The position numbers and the translations under genes were made by a program. A DNA stretch of 64,000 nucleotides, from NCBI RefSeq assembly GCF_009014635.1, contig NZ_BKCF01000001.1, positions 1,240,001-1,304,000 on the forward strand, written 5' to 3'. Within the stretch, counting starts at the first letter, position 1. Every line of letters starts with the position of its first letter. The notes under the pieces were generated by a model. The model had not been told where the DNA came from, made no database searches, and was given only the letters and a program-made list of their open reading frames with translations. The stretch is from Patiriisocius marinistellae (GTDB taxonomy: Bacteria > Bacteroidota > Bacteroidia > Flavobacteriales > Flavobacteriaceae). Below are positions 25,626-35,197 of this stretch, piece by piece.

Positions 25626-26981
25626 ATGCGAGTACATTTTATTGCCATTGGTGGTAGCGCCATGCACAACTTAGCTTTAGCACTACATAATAAAGGATAT
25701 CACGTTACTGGGAGTGACGACGAAATTTTCAATCCATCAAAGGCTAGATTGGAAACTAAAGGGTTATTGCCGGAGGAATTTGGCTGGTTTCCAGAGAAAA
25801 TTTCCGAAGATATTGATGCCATTATTTTAGGGATGCATGCTAAAGAAGACAATCCAGAACTAGCAAAAGCAAAAGCATTAGGGCTAACAATTTATAGCTA
25901 TCCAGAGTTTTTATACGAACAATCAAAAAATAAAACGCGAGTGGTTATTGGTGGTTCGCATGGAAAAACTACGATAACTTCAATGATTTTGCATGTTATG
26001 CATTATCATGAAAAAGAAGTTGATTATATGGTGGGCGCGCAGTTAGAGGGTTTTGAAACAATGGTGCATTTGACAGAGGAGAACGATTTTATGATACTTG
26101 AAGGCGATGAATATTTATCTTCACCCATTGATAGACGTCCTAAATTTCATTTGTACAAACCCAATATTGCGCTACTGAGCGGTATTGCTTGGGACCATAT
26201 TAATGTATTTCCTAATTATGAGAATTATGTGGAACAATTTGAAATTTTTTTAACTGAAATCACTAATGGGGGAGCAATTATATACAATGAAGAAGATGCT
26301 GAGGTAAAAAGAGTTGTTGAGGAGTCCGAAAGCCAAATTAAAAAATACCCATACAAAACACCCGAATATACTGTTGAAGATGGAGAGACTTTATTGATGA
26401 CAGAGGATGGCCCGATGCCTATTGAAGTTTTTGGAAAACATAATTTAAATAATCTTGAAGGTGCACGATGGATTTGCCAATTAATGGGTGTGCAACAAGA
26501 AGATTTCTACGAAGCGATTGCTACGTTTAAAGGAGCGAGCAAACGTCTAGAGAAAATAGCAGAGAGCAAAAGTGCCATTGCGTTTAAAGATTTTGCACAC
26601 TCACCAAGTAAAGTAAGGGCGACTACCCAAGCTGTTAAAAATCAATATCCAGAAAGAAAGTTATTAGCATGTTTAGAGCTGCATACGTATAGTAGTTTGA
26701 ACCCAGAATTTTTAAAAGAATATAAAGGTGCATTAGATGCAGCAGATAAAGCTGTTGTTTTTTATTCTCCGCACGCTGTACTAATCAAACAACTAGCCGA
26801 AATAAAAGAGTCGCAAATCACTCAAGCTTTTGAAAGAGATGACTTGGTGGTATTCACCAACCCAGCCGATTTTAAAACGTATTTATATTCACAAAATTTT
26901 GATAACACCTCGTTGCTATTAATGAGTAGCGGTAATTATGGAGGTCTAGATTTTGATGAAGTGCAAGATTATATTAAATAA
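25626..26981 (+). CDS. mpl: UDP-N-acetylmuramate:tripeptide ligase, Mpl type
   Basis: Reattaches recovered murein tripeptide to UDP-MurNAc in peptidoglycan recycling. The N-terminal Rossmann motif HFIAIGGSAMHNLALAL and the Mur ligase P-loop GGSHGKTTITSM near residue 108 are present, with EGDEYLSSPIDRRPKF near 160, a Mpl hallmark. 451 residues is normal. It is convergent with the paiB-like gene: the two stop codons are adjacent, and the mpl terminator lies inside that gene. Confidence 0.93.
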   Translation: MRVHFIAIGGSAMHNLALALHNKGYHVTGSDDEIFNPSKARLETKGLLPEEFGWFPEKISEDIDAIILGMHAKEDNPELAKAKALGLTIYSYPEFLYEQSKNKTRVVIGGSHGKTTITSMILHVMHYHEKEVDYMVGAQLEGFETMVHLTEENDFMILEGDEYLSSPIDRRPKFHLYKPNIALLSGIAWDHINVFPNYENYVEQFEIFLTEITNGGAIIYNEEDAEVKRVVEESESQIKKYPYKTPEYTVEDGETLLMTEDGPMPIEVFGKHNLNNLEGARWICQLMGVQQEDFYEAIATFKGASKRLEKIAESKSAIAFKDFAHSPSKVRATTQAVKNQYPERKLLACLELHTYSSLNPEFLKEYKGALDAADKAVVFYSPHAVLIKQLAEIKESQITQAFERDDLVVFTNPADFKTYLYSQNFDNTSLLLMSSGNYGGLDFDEVQDYIK

Positions 26982-27578
26982 TTATTTATAAATATCCTCA
27001 ATAAATCCCGCATCACTATCGCGGGATTTTTTTATGAGTTGTTGTTTTGCGTTTTCTTGGTCTTGAGTATTTTTATCTTGGGAGAGTTTAAATTTACCTT
27101 CCCAATTTGTAATTTCAATATCAAATGCTTGTATGTAATTGATGGCTCCATCCATTCTAGGATTTTCTTTTTCTAGTATGTATTTGTGGTCTGGATGTTC
27201 TAAAAACTCCGTCATTGCAATAATTGTTTGTTTTGCTTTTTTCGGGTTGTTGATTAAAGTGATTTTGCCAGTTATATGTACTATAATGTAATTCCAAGTG
27301 GGTAATTGCGTAGTTGTGTAAATGGAAGGTGATATATAGCAATCTGGCCCTTTAAAAACTACAGTTACTTCTGCGTCATCTTTGAGTGTAACCACCTGCG
27401 GATTAAATTTGTCAATATGAGCTACTAATTTTCCCGTTTTATCATTATAAATAATAGGAATATGAGTGACAAAGGGCACACCTTCATTTGCCGAAACTAG
27501 CATAGCTAAAGGGTATTGCTTAATGACAGCAATCATTTTTTGAATATCTTTTGTTTGGTGATGCTTGGGAGGATACAT
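26982..27578 (-). CDS. PaiB-like FMN-binding regulator family protein
   Basis: 198 residues of the PaiB family (flavin-binding split-barrel fold; in Bacillus a negative regulator). Markers are MYPPKHHQ at the N-terminus, AMLVSANEGVPFVTHIPI near residue 28, and LPTWNYIIVHITGK near 90. The last 45 residues overlap the mpl terminator on DNA level. Whether it regulates transcription or acts as a flavin oxidoreductase is open. Confidence 0.85.
   Translation of the reverse strand: MYPPKHHQTKDIQKMIAVIKQYPLAMLVSANEGVPFVTHIPIIYNDKTGKLVAHIDKFNPQVVTLKDDAEVTVVFKGPDCYISPSIYTTTQLPTWNYIIVHITGKITLINNPKKAKQTIIAMTEFLEHPDHKYILEKENPRMDGAINYIQAFDIEITNWEGKFKLSQDKNTQDQENAKQQLIKKSRDSDAGFIEDIYK
27003..27033 (+). terminator. 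Terminator of mpl, inside the convergent gene
   Basis: AAATCCCGC (27003-27011), 9-base loop, GCGGGATTT (27021-27029), then T to 27033: a classical intrinsic terminator for plus-strand transcription, 21 bases after the mpl stop. It is wholly within the 3' coding part of the minus-strand paiB-like gene. Confidence 0.85.
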
Positions 27579-27617
27579 GTGTTAATTTAAAATCGAAAAT
27601 TCTTAATTATAACTTGA

Positions 27618-28061
27618 TTATACTCCAAACTGTCTAAAATGATGGTCAAGATGCTTGTATTGCATTTTTCCCCATTGTTCTTTAGTAAATTTACCAAATG
27701 CTGGATGAGGTTTCCAATTTTCTTTTTCTCTTTGAGTTCCTAGTTCTTCAATAAGTTCATCAAGTTTTGCTTTTTCAGATGTGAAATCTCTTGGCTCAGT
27801 TTCTTTAAATCCTGGAGCTGTTGGCATATTTTTTCTCCACGGTTTATCGCTATACATTGATTTTTTGAAAAGTAAATTTACAATCCAGTTAGGTTTCATG
27901 TCAAACTTTTCTTTTTCAAGAATTACATTTAAAGGTAATTGACAATGATGTACCATTTGGCCAGAAGTCATTTTTCCCCATTGGCGAGGAGCATCTTCAT
28001 TTAGATTATTGAGTCTTGTTTTGATTTCGGAGAATGCTTCTTCGGTGAAAATTGATTTCAT
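27618..28061 (-). CDS. DUF1569 family protein
   Basis: 147 residues, DinB-like helical fold family. The histidines expected to bind metal are visible: GQMVHHCQLPL near residue 38 and MQYKHLDHHFRQFG at the C-terminus. No signal peptide, so cytoplasmic. Function unknown in the family. It is divergent from radC, with 10-bp tandem repeats just upstream of its start. Confidence 0.8.
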   Translation of the reverse strand: MKSIFTEEAFSEIKTRLNNLNEDAPRQWGKMTSGQMVHHCQLPLNVILEKEKFDMKPNWIVNLLFKKSMYSDKPWRKNMPTAPGFKETEPRDFTSEKAKLDELIEELGTQREKENWKPHPAFGKFTKEQWGKMQYKHLDHHFRQFGV

Positions 28062-28070
28062 GGTTTTGGT

Positions 28071-28110
28071 TGTTTAAATATGTTTAAATATGTTTAAAAG
28101 TATTTAAAAT
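28071..28110. repeat. Short tandem repeat (10-bp unit)
   Basis: Four head-to-tail 10-base units: tgtttaaata twice exactly (28071-28090), then two degenerate units (tgtttaaaag, tatttaaaat). It lies right upstream of the minus-strand DUF1569 start, where copy number could alter promoter spacing. Confidence 0.75.
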
Positions 28111-28223
28111 TTCAGAAAGGAGCAAGATTTAAATAACGCTGCTATATTTTATATCATTGAAATTCAATATAGTTAGAGCTCTTTTAAATATTAGCTTTAT
28201 CTTTAAAATCTCCCTAATTTATA

Positions 28224-28943
28224 GTGTGTTTAAAATTTAAAGATTTGACACTTTACTCCACCCCATTTTCCATAAAACAATGGAATGAAGATGACCGCCC
28301 ACGTGAAAAATTAATGAATAAAGGTAAAGCTGCATTGAGCGATGCAGAACTTGTTGCCATATTAATAGGTAGCGGTAGTCTTAATGAAAGTGCAGTGTCA
28401 TTAAGTCAACGTATCCTCGGTAAAGCTGAAAATAATTTAAACGTTTTAGGAAAATTCACAGTGCCGCAACTCATGGAATTTAAAGGAATAGGGGAAGCAA
28501 AAGCAATTTCAATTGTTGCAGCAATGGAGTTGGGGAGGCGAAGAAGAGCCGGCGAGGCACTTGAAAAGCATAAAGTTACAAGCAGTACATCTGTTTTTGA
28601 GTTAATGCAACCGGTAATTGGAGAACTGCCGCATGAAGAGTTTTGGATTATTTACATGGACAATTCAAATAAGGTATTACAAAAAGTACAGCTAAGTAAA
28701 GGAGGCATTACCGGGACTTTAGTCGATGTGCGATTGGCTTTTAAAAACGCATTGCAGCTAGGTGCAGTGGGGTTAATATTAGTCCACAATCATCCTAGTG
28801 GAACGCTTAAACCCAGTCATGCAGACAAACAATTAACACAAAAACTTGTAAAAGCTGGAGAGAGCCTAGACATTAAAGTGCTCGACCACGTTATAGTGAC
28901 TGAGAAAAGTTATTTTAGTTTTGCTGATGAGGGAATTTTATGA
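28224..28943 (+). CDS. radC: RadC family JAMM/MPN domain protein
   Basis: 239 residues if started at the GTG at 28224. The N-terminal UPF0758 part (DRPREKLMNKGKAALSDAEL), a helix-hairpin-helix (EFKGIGEAKA near residue 92) and the MPN/JAMM metal motif HNHPSG with S and D ten residues on (SHADKQ) are all intact. No ATG lies at the family position: the first Met after the start is already inside the conserved domain. So GTG at 28224 or TTG at 28245 must be used. Despite its name, a repair role of RadC is not well established. Confidence 0.9.
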   Translation: MCLKFKDLTLYSTPFSIKQWNEDDRPREKLMNKGKAALSDAELVAILIGSGSLNESAVSLSQRILGKAENNLNVLGKFTVPQLMEFKGIGEAKAISIVAAMELGRRRRAGEALEKHKVTSSTSVFELMQPVIGELPHEEFWIIYMDNSNKVLQKVQLSKGGITGTLVDVRLAFKNALQLGAVGLILVHNHPSGTLKPSHADKQLTQKLVKAGESLDIKVLDHVIVTEKSYFSFADEGIL

Positions 28944-29066
28944 AGATTAAATAATGTTCACTTCGGAAATTTTAATGAATTGAATATCTTGATGTTTAAT
29001 TTTACTACGGAGCAATATTTAAAATTGTATTTTTAGCCTGCGGAAATGTTCCCCGAAAATTTCACT

Positions 29067-30362
29067 ATGCTTTTAATTTTTACTCAAAAAGTTACTCCAC
29101 GTGTTACCTATGCTTTTAAGCATTTATTTACGCGTATTCTTGGTATTGAAGTGAGGTTTACCACGGAGATTGAAGTGTTTATTAGTCACACGGGTGCTAA
29201 AATTTCTTACGGAAAACAAGCGCTAGGAAATGAGCTTTTTTTTCAAAGTCATGGCTTGCTCAATCAAATGGGAATTGAAAGTGTTGATGTAACTGTTAAA
29301 GAATGGGACGATGTTCCTTGCTTTTTCTCAACGAGTGATAAAAGTGCTATTCCTTTTGATATATTTTCGGCATCATTTTATTTACTCTCGCGTTATGAGG
29401 AATACCAACCACATGTTAAAGATGGCTTAGGGAGATATCCTGCAAGTGAGTCTATCGGTTTTAAAAATCAATTTTTAGAGATTCCAGTAATAGATGTCTG
29501 GGCTTACAAACTAAAGGCTGTTTTAAAAGAAAGTTTTGATGGTTTAATATTTCCAAAGAAAAAGATGAAAAGCGCTGTAATAGCAAATGCACAAGCGCCT
29601 TTTGCCTATATTCAAAAAGGAGTTTATAGAAGTTTTATAGCCTATTTTAATGATTTAATAGGGTTGAGATTTAATTCAATTTTGAATAGAACACGGGTAA
29701 TTTTTGGTTTTCAAAGAGACCCGCATGATACGTTTAAGTGGTTAGTTAATGTCACGAAAAACAATAGCTTAAAACTATTTGTTTTTTTTCTTTTAGGTGA
29801 AGCAAATTCTTTTGATGAAAGTATAAATACTCACAGAAAAAGATTTAAAATGCTTATCAAAACCGTATCAGATTATCATCAAGTGGGTCTGTTGGTTTCT
29901 GAAAAAGCGCTTAAAAACAATGAAATTTTGAAAATTGAAAAGTTGAAGTTAGTAAGCATTACTAACCGAAAACTTTTGAATTCTCTCAATTTAAATTTTG
30001 TGGTCAACCTTCCCGAAATTTATAGAAATCTTGTAGAGCTTGAGGTTGAAAAAGATTTTACAATGGTTTATGAAAACGTAGTGGGATTTAGAGCAGGAAC
30101 ATGTACTCCATTTCTATTTTATGATTTAGATTATGAAATTAGAACACCACTAATCATTTACCCAATATCTTGCACTAGTAAAGGTTTTAATCGTTTATCA
30201 CCTAATGGAATTATTGAAAAAGTAACACGTATAATAGATGTTGTAGATAGTGTGAATGGTACTTTTTCTATGATTTTTTCGAATCAAGATTTTTCAATAG
30301 ATCCAAATAATAAAGTATGGCGTACACTAATTTCTGAAACGATACCAAGCTATGAAAAATAA
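29067..30362 (+). CDS. DUF7033/polysaccharide deacetylase-like protein
   Basis: 431 residues from the ATG at 29067 (the earlier ATG at 29046 adds seven residues without family support). The N-terminal half is a DUF7033-type domain (FTQKVTPRVTYAFKHLF; SASFYLLSRYEEY near 115); the C-terminal half resembles the NodB deacetylase-like part of these proteins (VGFRAGTCTPFLFYDLDYE, seen as GFRAGTCTP near 345). The Asp-His-His metal site of active carbohydrate esterase 4 enzymes is not evident. No signal peptide. It overlaps the next gene by 11 bases. Probably envelope glycan-related; activity doubtful. Confidence 0.65.
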   Translation: MLLIFTQKVTPRVTYAFKHLFTRILGIEVRFTTEIEVFISHTGAKISYGKQALGNELFFQSHGLLNQMGIESVDVTVKEWDDVPCFFSTSDKSAIPFDIFSASFYLLSRYEEYQPHVKDGLGRYPASESIGFKNQFLEIPVIDVWAYKLKAVLKESFDGLIFPKKKMKSAVIANAQAPFAYIQKGVYRSFIAYFNDLIGLRFNSILNRTRVIFGFQRDPHDTFKWLVNVTKNNSLKLFVFFLLGEANSFDESINTHRKRFKMLIKTVSDYHQVGLLVSEKALKNNEILKIEKLKLVSITNRKLLNSLNLNFVVNLPEIYRNLVELEVEKDFTMVYENVVGFRAGTCTPFLFYDLDYEIRTPLIIYPISCTSKGFNRLSPNGIIEKVTRIIDVVDSVNGTFSMIFSNQDFSIDPNNKVWRTLISETIPSYEK

Positions 30363-31038
30363 GATAAAGGACGTTTATTTTGATCTCGACCACACGCTGT
30401 GGGATTTTGACCGTAATTCAGCACTAGCTTTTGAACGAGTTTTTAGTGCTAATAATATTGAAGTTCCAGTAACTGAATTCATGAAGATTTATGAGCCAAT
30501 AAATTTTGCATACTGGAAAGAATATAGAGAAGAACGTGTGACTAAAGAAGTTTTAAGAAGAGGTAGGCTACAAGATACTTTTGAAAAGCTAAGTCTAACT
30601 TATGGATTAGAAATAATAGATGCGCTATCTGATGGTTATATTGATGAACTTCCTGGAAATAATTATCTTTTTGACGGGGCGATTGAACTATTAGAATACC
30701 TTAAAAATAAATACACACTGCATATTATAACAAATGGTTTTGCTGAAGTTCAAAATATTAAAATGGAGCGAAGTAATCTAGCACCTTATTTTAAAACAAT
30801 AACATCCTCTGAAGAAGTGGGTGTTAAAAAACCCAATCCTATTGTTTTTCATACAGCCTTAGAGAAAACAAACGCAGCGCCTGAAACTTCTATAATGATA
30901 GGAGATACTTTTGATGCCGATATTCTAGGAGCTGAAAGCGTAGGAATGGATACCATTTTTTATAACTACCGAAACGAAGTGATACCTAGCACCTATAAAG
31001 TTGTAAATACTTTATTAGAAATTAAAAAGCACTTATAA
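30352..31038 (+). CDS. yjjG: YjjG family noncanonical pyrimidine nucleotidase (HAD)
   Basis: 228 residues of the HAD superfamily. The nucleophile motif is DLDHTLWDF near residue 9-17, motif II TNG near 117, the lysine of motif III in GVKKPNP near 148, and motif IV GDTFDADILGA near 180. YjjG enzymes dephosphorylate noncanonical nucleoside monophosphates. The start overlaps the DUF7033 gene by 11 bases, so the two are translationally coupled even though their roles look unrelated. Confidence 0.88.
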   Translation: MKNKIKDVYFDLDHTLWDFDRNSALAFERVFSANNIEVPVTEFMKIYEPINFAYWKEYREERVTKEVLRRGRLQDTFEKLSLTYGLEIIDALSDGYIDELPGNNYLFDGAIELLEYLKNKYTLHIITNGFAEVQNIKMERSNLAPYFKTITSSEEVGVKKPNPIVFHTALEKTNAAPETSIMIGDTFDADILGAESVGMDTIFYNYRNEVIPSTYKVVNTLLEIKKHL

Positions 31039-31089
31039 TTTATACTAAATATTGAAAGTGAGGCGTTTGATTACTATATCCCCAATTAA

Positions 31090-31638
31090 ATGCTTAACTA
31101 CAAAAACTTCCTATTTATTTTTTCTCTACTATGTGTATTATTTACTTCTTGCGTTAGAGATACAGATTTTGAACAATCAAAAGAAATTACCCTTAGACCT
31201 GTTGTCGAATTAAATTTAATTTATTTTGATGTAAATGCAAGTCAGTTTTATGATTCGATTGCAAATACACCTATTCTTACGGTAAGAGATACTACTGCTT
31301 TAGATTTTTTAGATGGAGAAGATATAAGTGATGCTATAAAAAGGGCAGAGTTTTTCTTCAAATTTGAAAATGAAATTCCGAGAGATTTTCAAGTAGATTT
31401 TGATTTCATTTCTGAAAATGATGAATTAACTTATTCTACGCAAACAACAGTTAACCAAGGAACATCTGAGCAAATAGAGACTACAATTTTTGAGCCTATT
31501 GTTGAAGAAGAAGAAATTGATCAACTTACAACAGCAAATAGGGTAGTGGTTAAAGTGACTATTCCTTCATCATCTGCTACTTTGACAGGAAATCTCAATT
31601 TACAATCTAAGGTTACTTATTTTTTAGAAATCGATTAA
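31090..31638 (+). CDS. Hypothetical lipoprotein
   Basis: 182 residues. Lipoprotein signal peptide ending LFTSC (Cys21). The mature part is acidic and beta-rich (ITLRPVVELNLIYFDVN near 35; RVVVKVTIPSS near 155). No family recognised. It is the first gene of a compact operon with a DUF5723-like outer-membrane protein and another exported protein, so it probably works with them at the outer membrane. Confidence 0.7.
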   Translation: MLNYKNFLFIFSLLCVLFTSCVRDTDFEQSKEITLRPVVELNLIYFDVNASQFYDSIANTPILTVRDTTALDFLDGEDISDAIKRAEFFFKFENEIPRDFQVDFDFISENDELTYSTQTTVNQGTSEQIETTIFEPIVEEEEIDQLTTANRVVVKVTIPSSSATLTGNLNLQSKVTYFLEID

Positions 31639-31648
31639 CAAGACTACG

Positions 31649-33061
31649 ATGAAAATGTATTTTATCTACATAGTCTTAGGGCTAACTATTTGTAATGCAC
31701 AAAATAAACAGATTTTGTATGAGTGGGAGAGTCCTGCTCAGTCATTAATGCTTAATCCAGGAACTAATGTAGAATCTCAATATCATTATGGATTCCCTTT
31801 TTTATCACAAATACATATAAATGCAGGAGCTTCTGGGGTATCTACCTTTGATATTTTTGGTGAGGATGGGAGAGATATTAATGATAAGATAAGAGATAAA
31901 ATATTTGAGTTAGATAATAATGATTTCTTTACTGTCAACCAGCAGCTGGAGTTAATAAACTTTGGTTGGCGTTCAAAAAATGATATTTATTTTTCTGGAG
32001 GCATATATCAAGAATTAGATGTTATTGCCTATTTCCCTAAAGACTTTGCCATCCTTGCTTGGGAAGGAAATAGAGATTATTTAGGTTATGAATTTGATTT
32101 TAGTGATATTAATTTACAAGGAGACCTATTTACAGTTTATCATTTTGGGATTAATAAACAGGTAAGTAATAAACTAACAATGGGATTTAGGCTTAAAGTG
32201 TATTCAAGCATGTTAAGTTTCCGCAGTAAAAACAATACTGGGACATTTACAACTACACAAACAGATGGAACAAATAATGTATACGAACATACGATTTCTA
32301 ACCTTGATTTAGGCGTAGAGACATCTGGCTATGCCTCTTTGAGAGATGCCGAGTCTAATGGGGAAAGGACGAGTTCATTAATTGGAGGTGCATTTTTTGG
32401 AGGGAATGTAGGTGTCGGAATAGATGCGGGAGTAACATATGCGGTGACAAACCAATTAGAGGCTACGGCTTCAATACTTGATTTAGGAGCTATCTTTCAT
32501 AGAAAAGACACTGAAAATTATAGAGCAAGTGGTAATTATACTCTTGATGGTATTGAATTAATTTTTCCAGAAATTGTTGATGGTGAACCTACTTTTCCAT
32601 ACTATGATAATCTAGAAGATGAGATTGAGCGTGAAATTCCTATTGATACACTAACTACTAATTATTCTCAGTTTCGTCCAGCAAAAATTAATGCAGGATT
32701 GACATATAACTTTGGACGTACAATAAATAGATCTGGTGATTGTGATTGTAGGAATATGGGAGGTAAACGCACTACAGTTGAGGCTGTGGGATTACAATAC
32801 TATAGTGTTTTTAGGCCTAAAGGAGCACAAATTGCAGGAACCATTTTTTACAGAAGACGTTTTGCTGAATGGCTTTCTGCTAAGGCAACTTACACTTTAG
32901 ATAGTTATTCTGCAAAGAATATAGGGCTTGGTGTTTCGGTTAAGTTAGGTCAAGTTAATTTTTATGTCGCCGCAGATAATCTCTTAGATTATGGAAATAT
33001 TGCGAAAGCAAAAAGCGTATCTTTACAGCTAGGTTTTAATGTAATTGTAGATCAAGAATGA
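31649..33061 (+). CDS. DUF5723-like outer-membrane protein
   Basis: 470 residues with signal peptide MKMYFIYIVLGLTICNA. The mature part has many amphipathic beta strands and begins with LMLNPGTNVESQYHYGFPF, typical of DUF5723/PorP-SprF-like barrel proteins of Bacteroidota. A short Cys-rich turn (GDCDCRN near residue 363) stands out. It lies 10 bases after the lipoprotein gene and overlaps the following gene by 4 bases. Function unknown; an outer-membrane barrel is the inference. Confidence 0.75.
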   Translation: MKMYFIYIVLGLTICNAQNKQILYEWESPAQSLMLNPGTNVESQYHYGFPFLSQIHINAGASGVSTFDIFGEDGRDINDKIRDKIFELDNNDFFTVNQQLELINFGWRSKNDIYFSGGIYQELDVIAYFPKDFAILAWEGNRDYLGYEFDFSDINLQGDLFTVYHFGINKQVSNKLTMGFRLKVYSSMLSFRSKNNTGTFTTTQTDGTNNVYEHTISNLDLGVETSGYASLRDAESNGERTSSLIGGAFFGGNVGVGIDAGVTYAVTNQLEATASILDLGAIFHRKDTENYRASGNYTLDGIELIFPEIVDGEPTFPYYDNLEDEIEREIPIDTLTTNYSQFRPAKINAGLTYNFGRTINRSGDCDCRNMGGKRTTVEAVGLQYYSVFRPKGAQIAGTIFYRRRFAEWLSAKATYTLDSYSAKNIGLGVSVKLGQVNFYVAADNLLDYGNIAKAKSVSLQLGFNVIVDQE

Positions 33062-33822
33062 AAAGATTAATTTTAATTGTATGTCTGTTTTTTTATGTTG
33101 CAACACCATCTTTTGCACAGCAATCTATAAATGATTATTCATTTGTAATTGTTCCAGAGAAGTTTGATTTTTTAGCTGAAGAAGATCAGTTTCAATTAAA
33201 TTCATTGACCAAATTTTTATTCAATAAAAACGGTTTTAATGCTCTTTATAGAAATGAATTACCTGAGGTTGATTTTTGCGATGGTTTAACCGCAGAAATT
33301 ACAGAAGAAAGCAATTTTACACGTACAAAAATTTTTATTACACTCAAGGATTGTCGAGGAAATGAAATTTATAAAGGAGAACCTGGTGCAAGTAAGTTTA
33401 AAGAATATAGAAAAGCATATCATGATGCATTAAGAAATGCTTTTGAGTTTATTAATAAACTTCATGTACAACAAAATGATATAGTAGTTAAAGAGCGTGC
33501 AATAGATGAAATTGACTCTAAAAAAGAGGCTGTAGTTTCTTCTGCAACACTAAGTAAGCCAATTGTTCCATCAAATACATTTAATCAATACTCATTAAGT
33601 GATGTTGCGTATTTATTAAAGAAAACGGCTGAAGGTTTTACTTTATTTCAGGAATCTGAATTAGCCGAAAATGGACTGTTAGTGATTGGTGATATTACTA
33701 AAAAAGGAAACTCTTACAGTTGTAAGATTGCAGATAAAGAATATCCTGTTTCCTTTAAGTCAAATAAGGATTTAGTTATATATAAAGAAGATAGTAATAT
33801 GGTTTTAAAATTTCAGAATTAA
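33058..33822 (+). CDS. Exported hypothetical protein
   Basis: 254 residues with a signal peptide cleaved after PSFA near residue 20. No family recognised. The N-terminal domain (DYSFVIVPEKFDFL; FLFNKNGFNAL) and the C-terminal domain (GDITKKGNSYSCKIADKEY) are separated by a Ser/Pro/Val linker near residue 150-175. Its start overlaps the DUF5723-like gene (ATGA). Its stop overlaps the convergent rarA stop by 4 bases. Confidence 0.7.
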   Translation: MKRLILIVCLFFYVATPSFAQQSINDYSFVIVPEKFDFLAEEDQFQLNSLTKFLFNKNGFNALYRNELPEVDFCDGLTAEITEESNFTRTKIFITLKDCRGNEIYKGEPGASKFKEYRKAYHDALRNAFEFINKLHVQQNDIVVKERAIDEIDSKKEAVVSSATLSKPIVPSNTFNQYSLSDVAYLLKKTAEGFTLFQESELAENGLLVIGDITKKGNSYSCKIADKEYPVSFKSNKDLVIYKEDSNMVLKFQN

Positions 33823-35108
33823 AAATTATACTTTTCTTTCCATAAACTTTGCAAATATTTTTTTAGTTGGTTTTCTTTAGAGTTGTTTCCAGGAGTATAT
33901 AAAGTTTTGTTTGATAATTCTTTAGGCATAAATTCATGTGCTATAAAGTTTCCCTCATAATTATGTGCATATGCATAATTATCACCGTAACCTAGTTCCT
34001 TCATTAATTTTGTGGGTGCATTTCTAATTGAAAGTGGCACTGACAAATCTCCAGTTTGTTTTACAAGTCGTTGCGCATTATTTATGGCCATATAGGACGC
34101 ATTACTTTTTGTAGAAGTTGCTAAGTAAATTGTACATTGACTTAAAATTATACGTGCTTCTGGGTAGCCTATTGTTGTAACGGCTTGAAATGTACTATTT
34201 GCTAGTAAAAGTGCATTGGGATTTGCCATTCCAATATCTTCTGAAGCTAAAATTAAAAGCCTACGAGCAATAAATTTTACATCTTCACCACCTTCAATCA
34301 TACGAGCTAACCAATAAACCGCTGCATTAGGATCGCTACCTCTTATAGATTTTATAAAAGCCGAAACAATATCGTAATGCTGTTCGCCAGTTTTGTCATA
34401 AAGAACAGTGTTTTTTTGAATTTTTTTTAAGACTAAATTATTTGTAATAATAACTTTTGCATCATTTTTTTCAGAAATTTCTGAAAGTACAACTAGTTCT
34501 AATGCATTTAATAATTTACGTGCATCCCCCCCTGAAATCCTTATTAAAGCTTCGCTTTCTTTAAGTTCTACGTTATATTTAGAAAGCTTTTCATCAATTT
34601 TTAAGGCTCTAGCTAACAATGCCTCTAAGTCTGTTTTTGTAAAAGGTTTTAAAACATAAACTTGGCTTCTTGACAAAAGTGCAGGGATAACTTCAAAACT
34701 AGGGTTTTCGGTTGTTGCACCTATGAGTGTTACAAGTCCTTTTTCAACTGCACCTAATAATGAGTCTTGTTGTGATTTACTAAATCTATGAATTTCATCA
34801 ATAAACAATAATGGGTTTTTAGTAGTAAAAAGTGTATCAGCTTTTTTTGCTTTTTCAATAACTTCTCTTACAGCAGCAACGCCGCTGTCTACTGCGCTTA
34901 ATTGATAAAATGGTCTATTGCTCTGTGTGGCAATAATTGTAGCTAATGTAGTCTTTCCTGTTCCCGGCGGCCCCCAAAATATCATTGAAGGTAAAATGCC
35001 ACTTTTTAACTGTGCAGTTAATGCGCCATCTTCACCTATGAGGTGATGTTGACTTAAATAGTCTTCTAATGTTTTTGGTCTTATTCTTTCTGCTAGGGGA
35101 GTGCTCAT
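33819..35108 (-). CDS. rarA: Replication-associated recombination protein A (AAA ATPase)
   Basis: RarA/MgsA acts at stalled replication forks. 429 residues: N-terminal LAERIRPKTLEDYLSQHHL, Walker A GPPGTGKTT near 46, Walker B LLFIDEIHRF near 98, sensor 1 GATTENPSF near 125, and the family C-terminal part (RGSDPNAAVYWLARM; ASEDIGMANP). Transcribed alone between two plus-strand units. Confidence 0.95.
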   Translation of the reverse strand: MSTPLAERIRPKTLEDYLSQHHLIGEDGALTAQLKSGILPSMIFWGPPGTGKTTLATIIATQSNRPFYQLSAVDSGVAAVREVIEKAKKADTLFTTKNPLLFIDEIHRFSKSQQDSLLGAVEKGLVTLIGATTENPSFEVIPALLSRSQVYVLKPFTKTDLEALLARALKIDEKLSKYNVELKESEALIRISGGDARKLLNALELVVLSEISEKNDAKVIITNNLVLKKIQKNTVLYDKTGEQHYDIVSAFIKSIRGSDPNAAVYWLARMIEGGEDVKFIARRLLILASEDIGMANPNALLLANSTFQAVTTIGYPEARIILSQCTIYLATSTKSNASYMAINNAQRLVKQTGDLSVPLSIRNAPTKLMKELGYGDNYAYAHNYEGNFIAHEFMPKELSNKTLYTPGNNSKENQLKKYLQSLWKEKYNF

Positions 35109-35197
35109 AAATATAAAATTACAATATTATAACTTTCGATTGACTGACAATTTATCATTAATTTACAATTGGGTTAATTTTTTGAAGTATTTAAATT

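Noticed and set aside
28071-28110. CRISPR-like array
   Set aside because: Only four 10-base units with no spacers; a simple tandem repeat.
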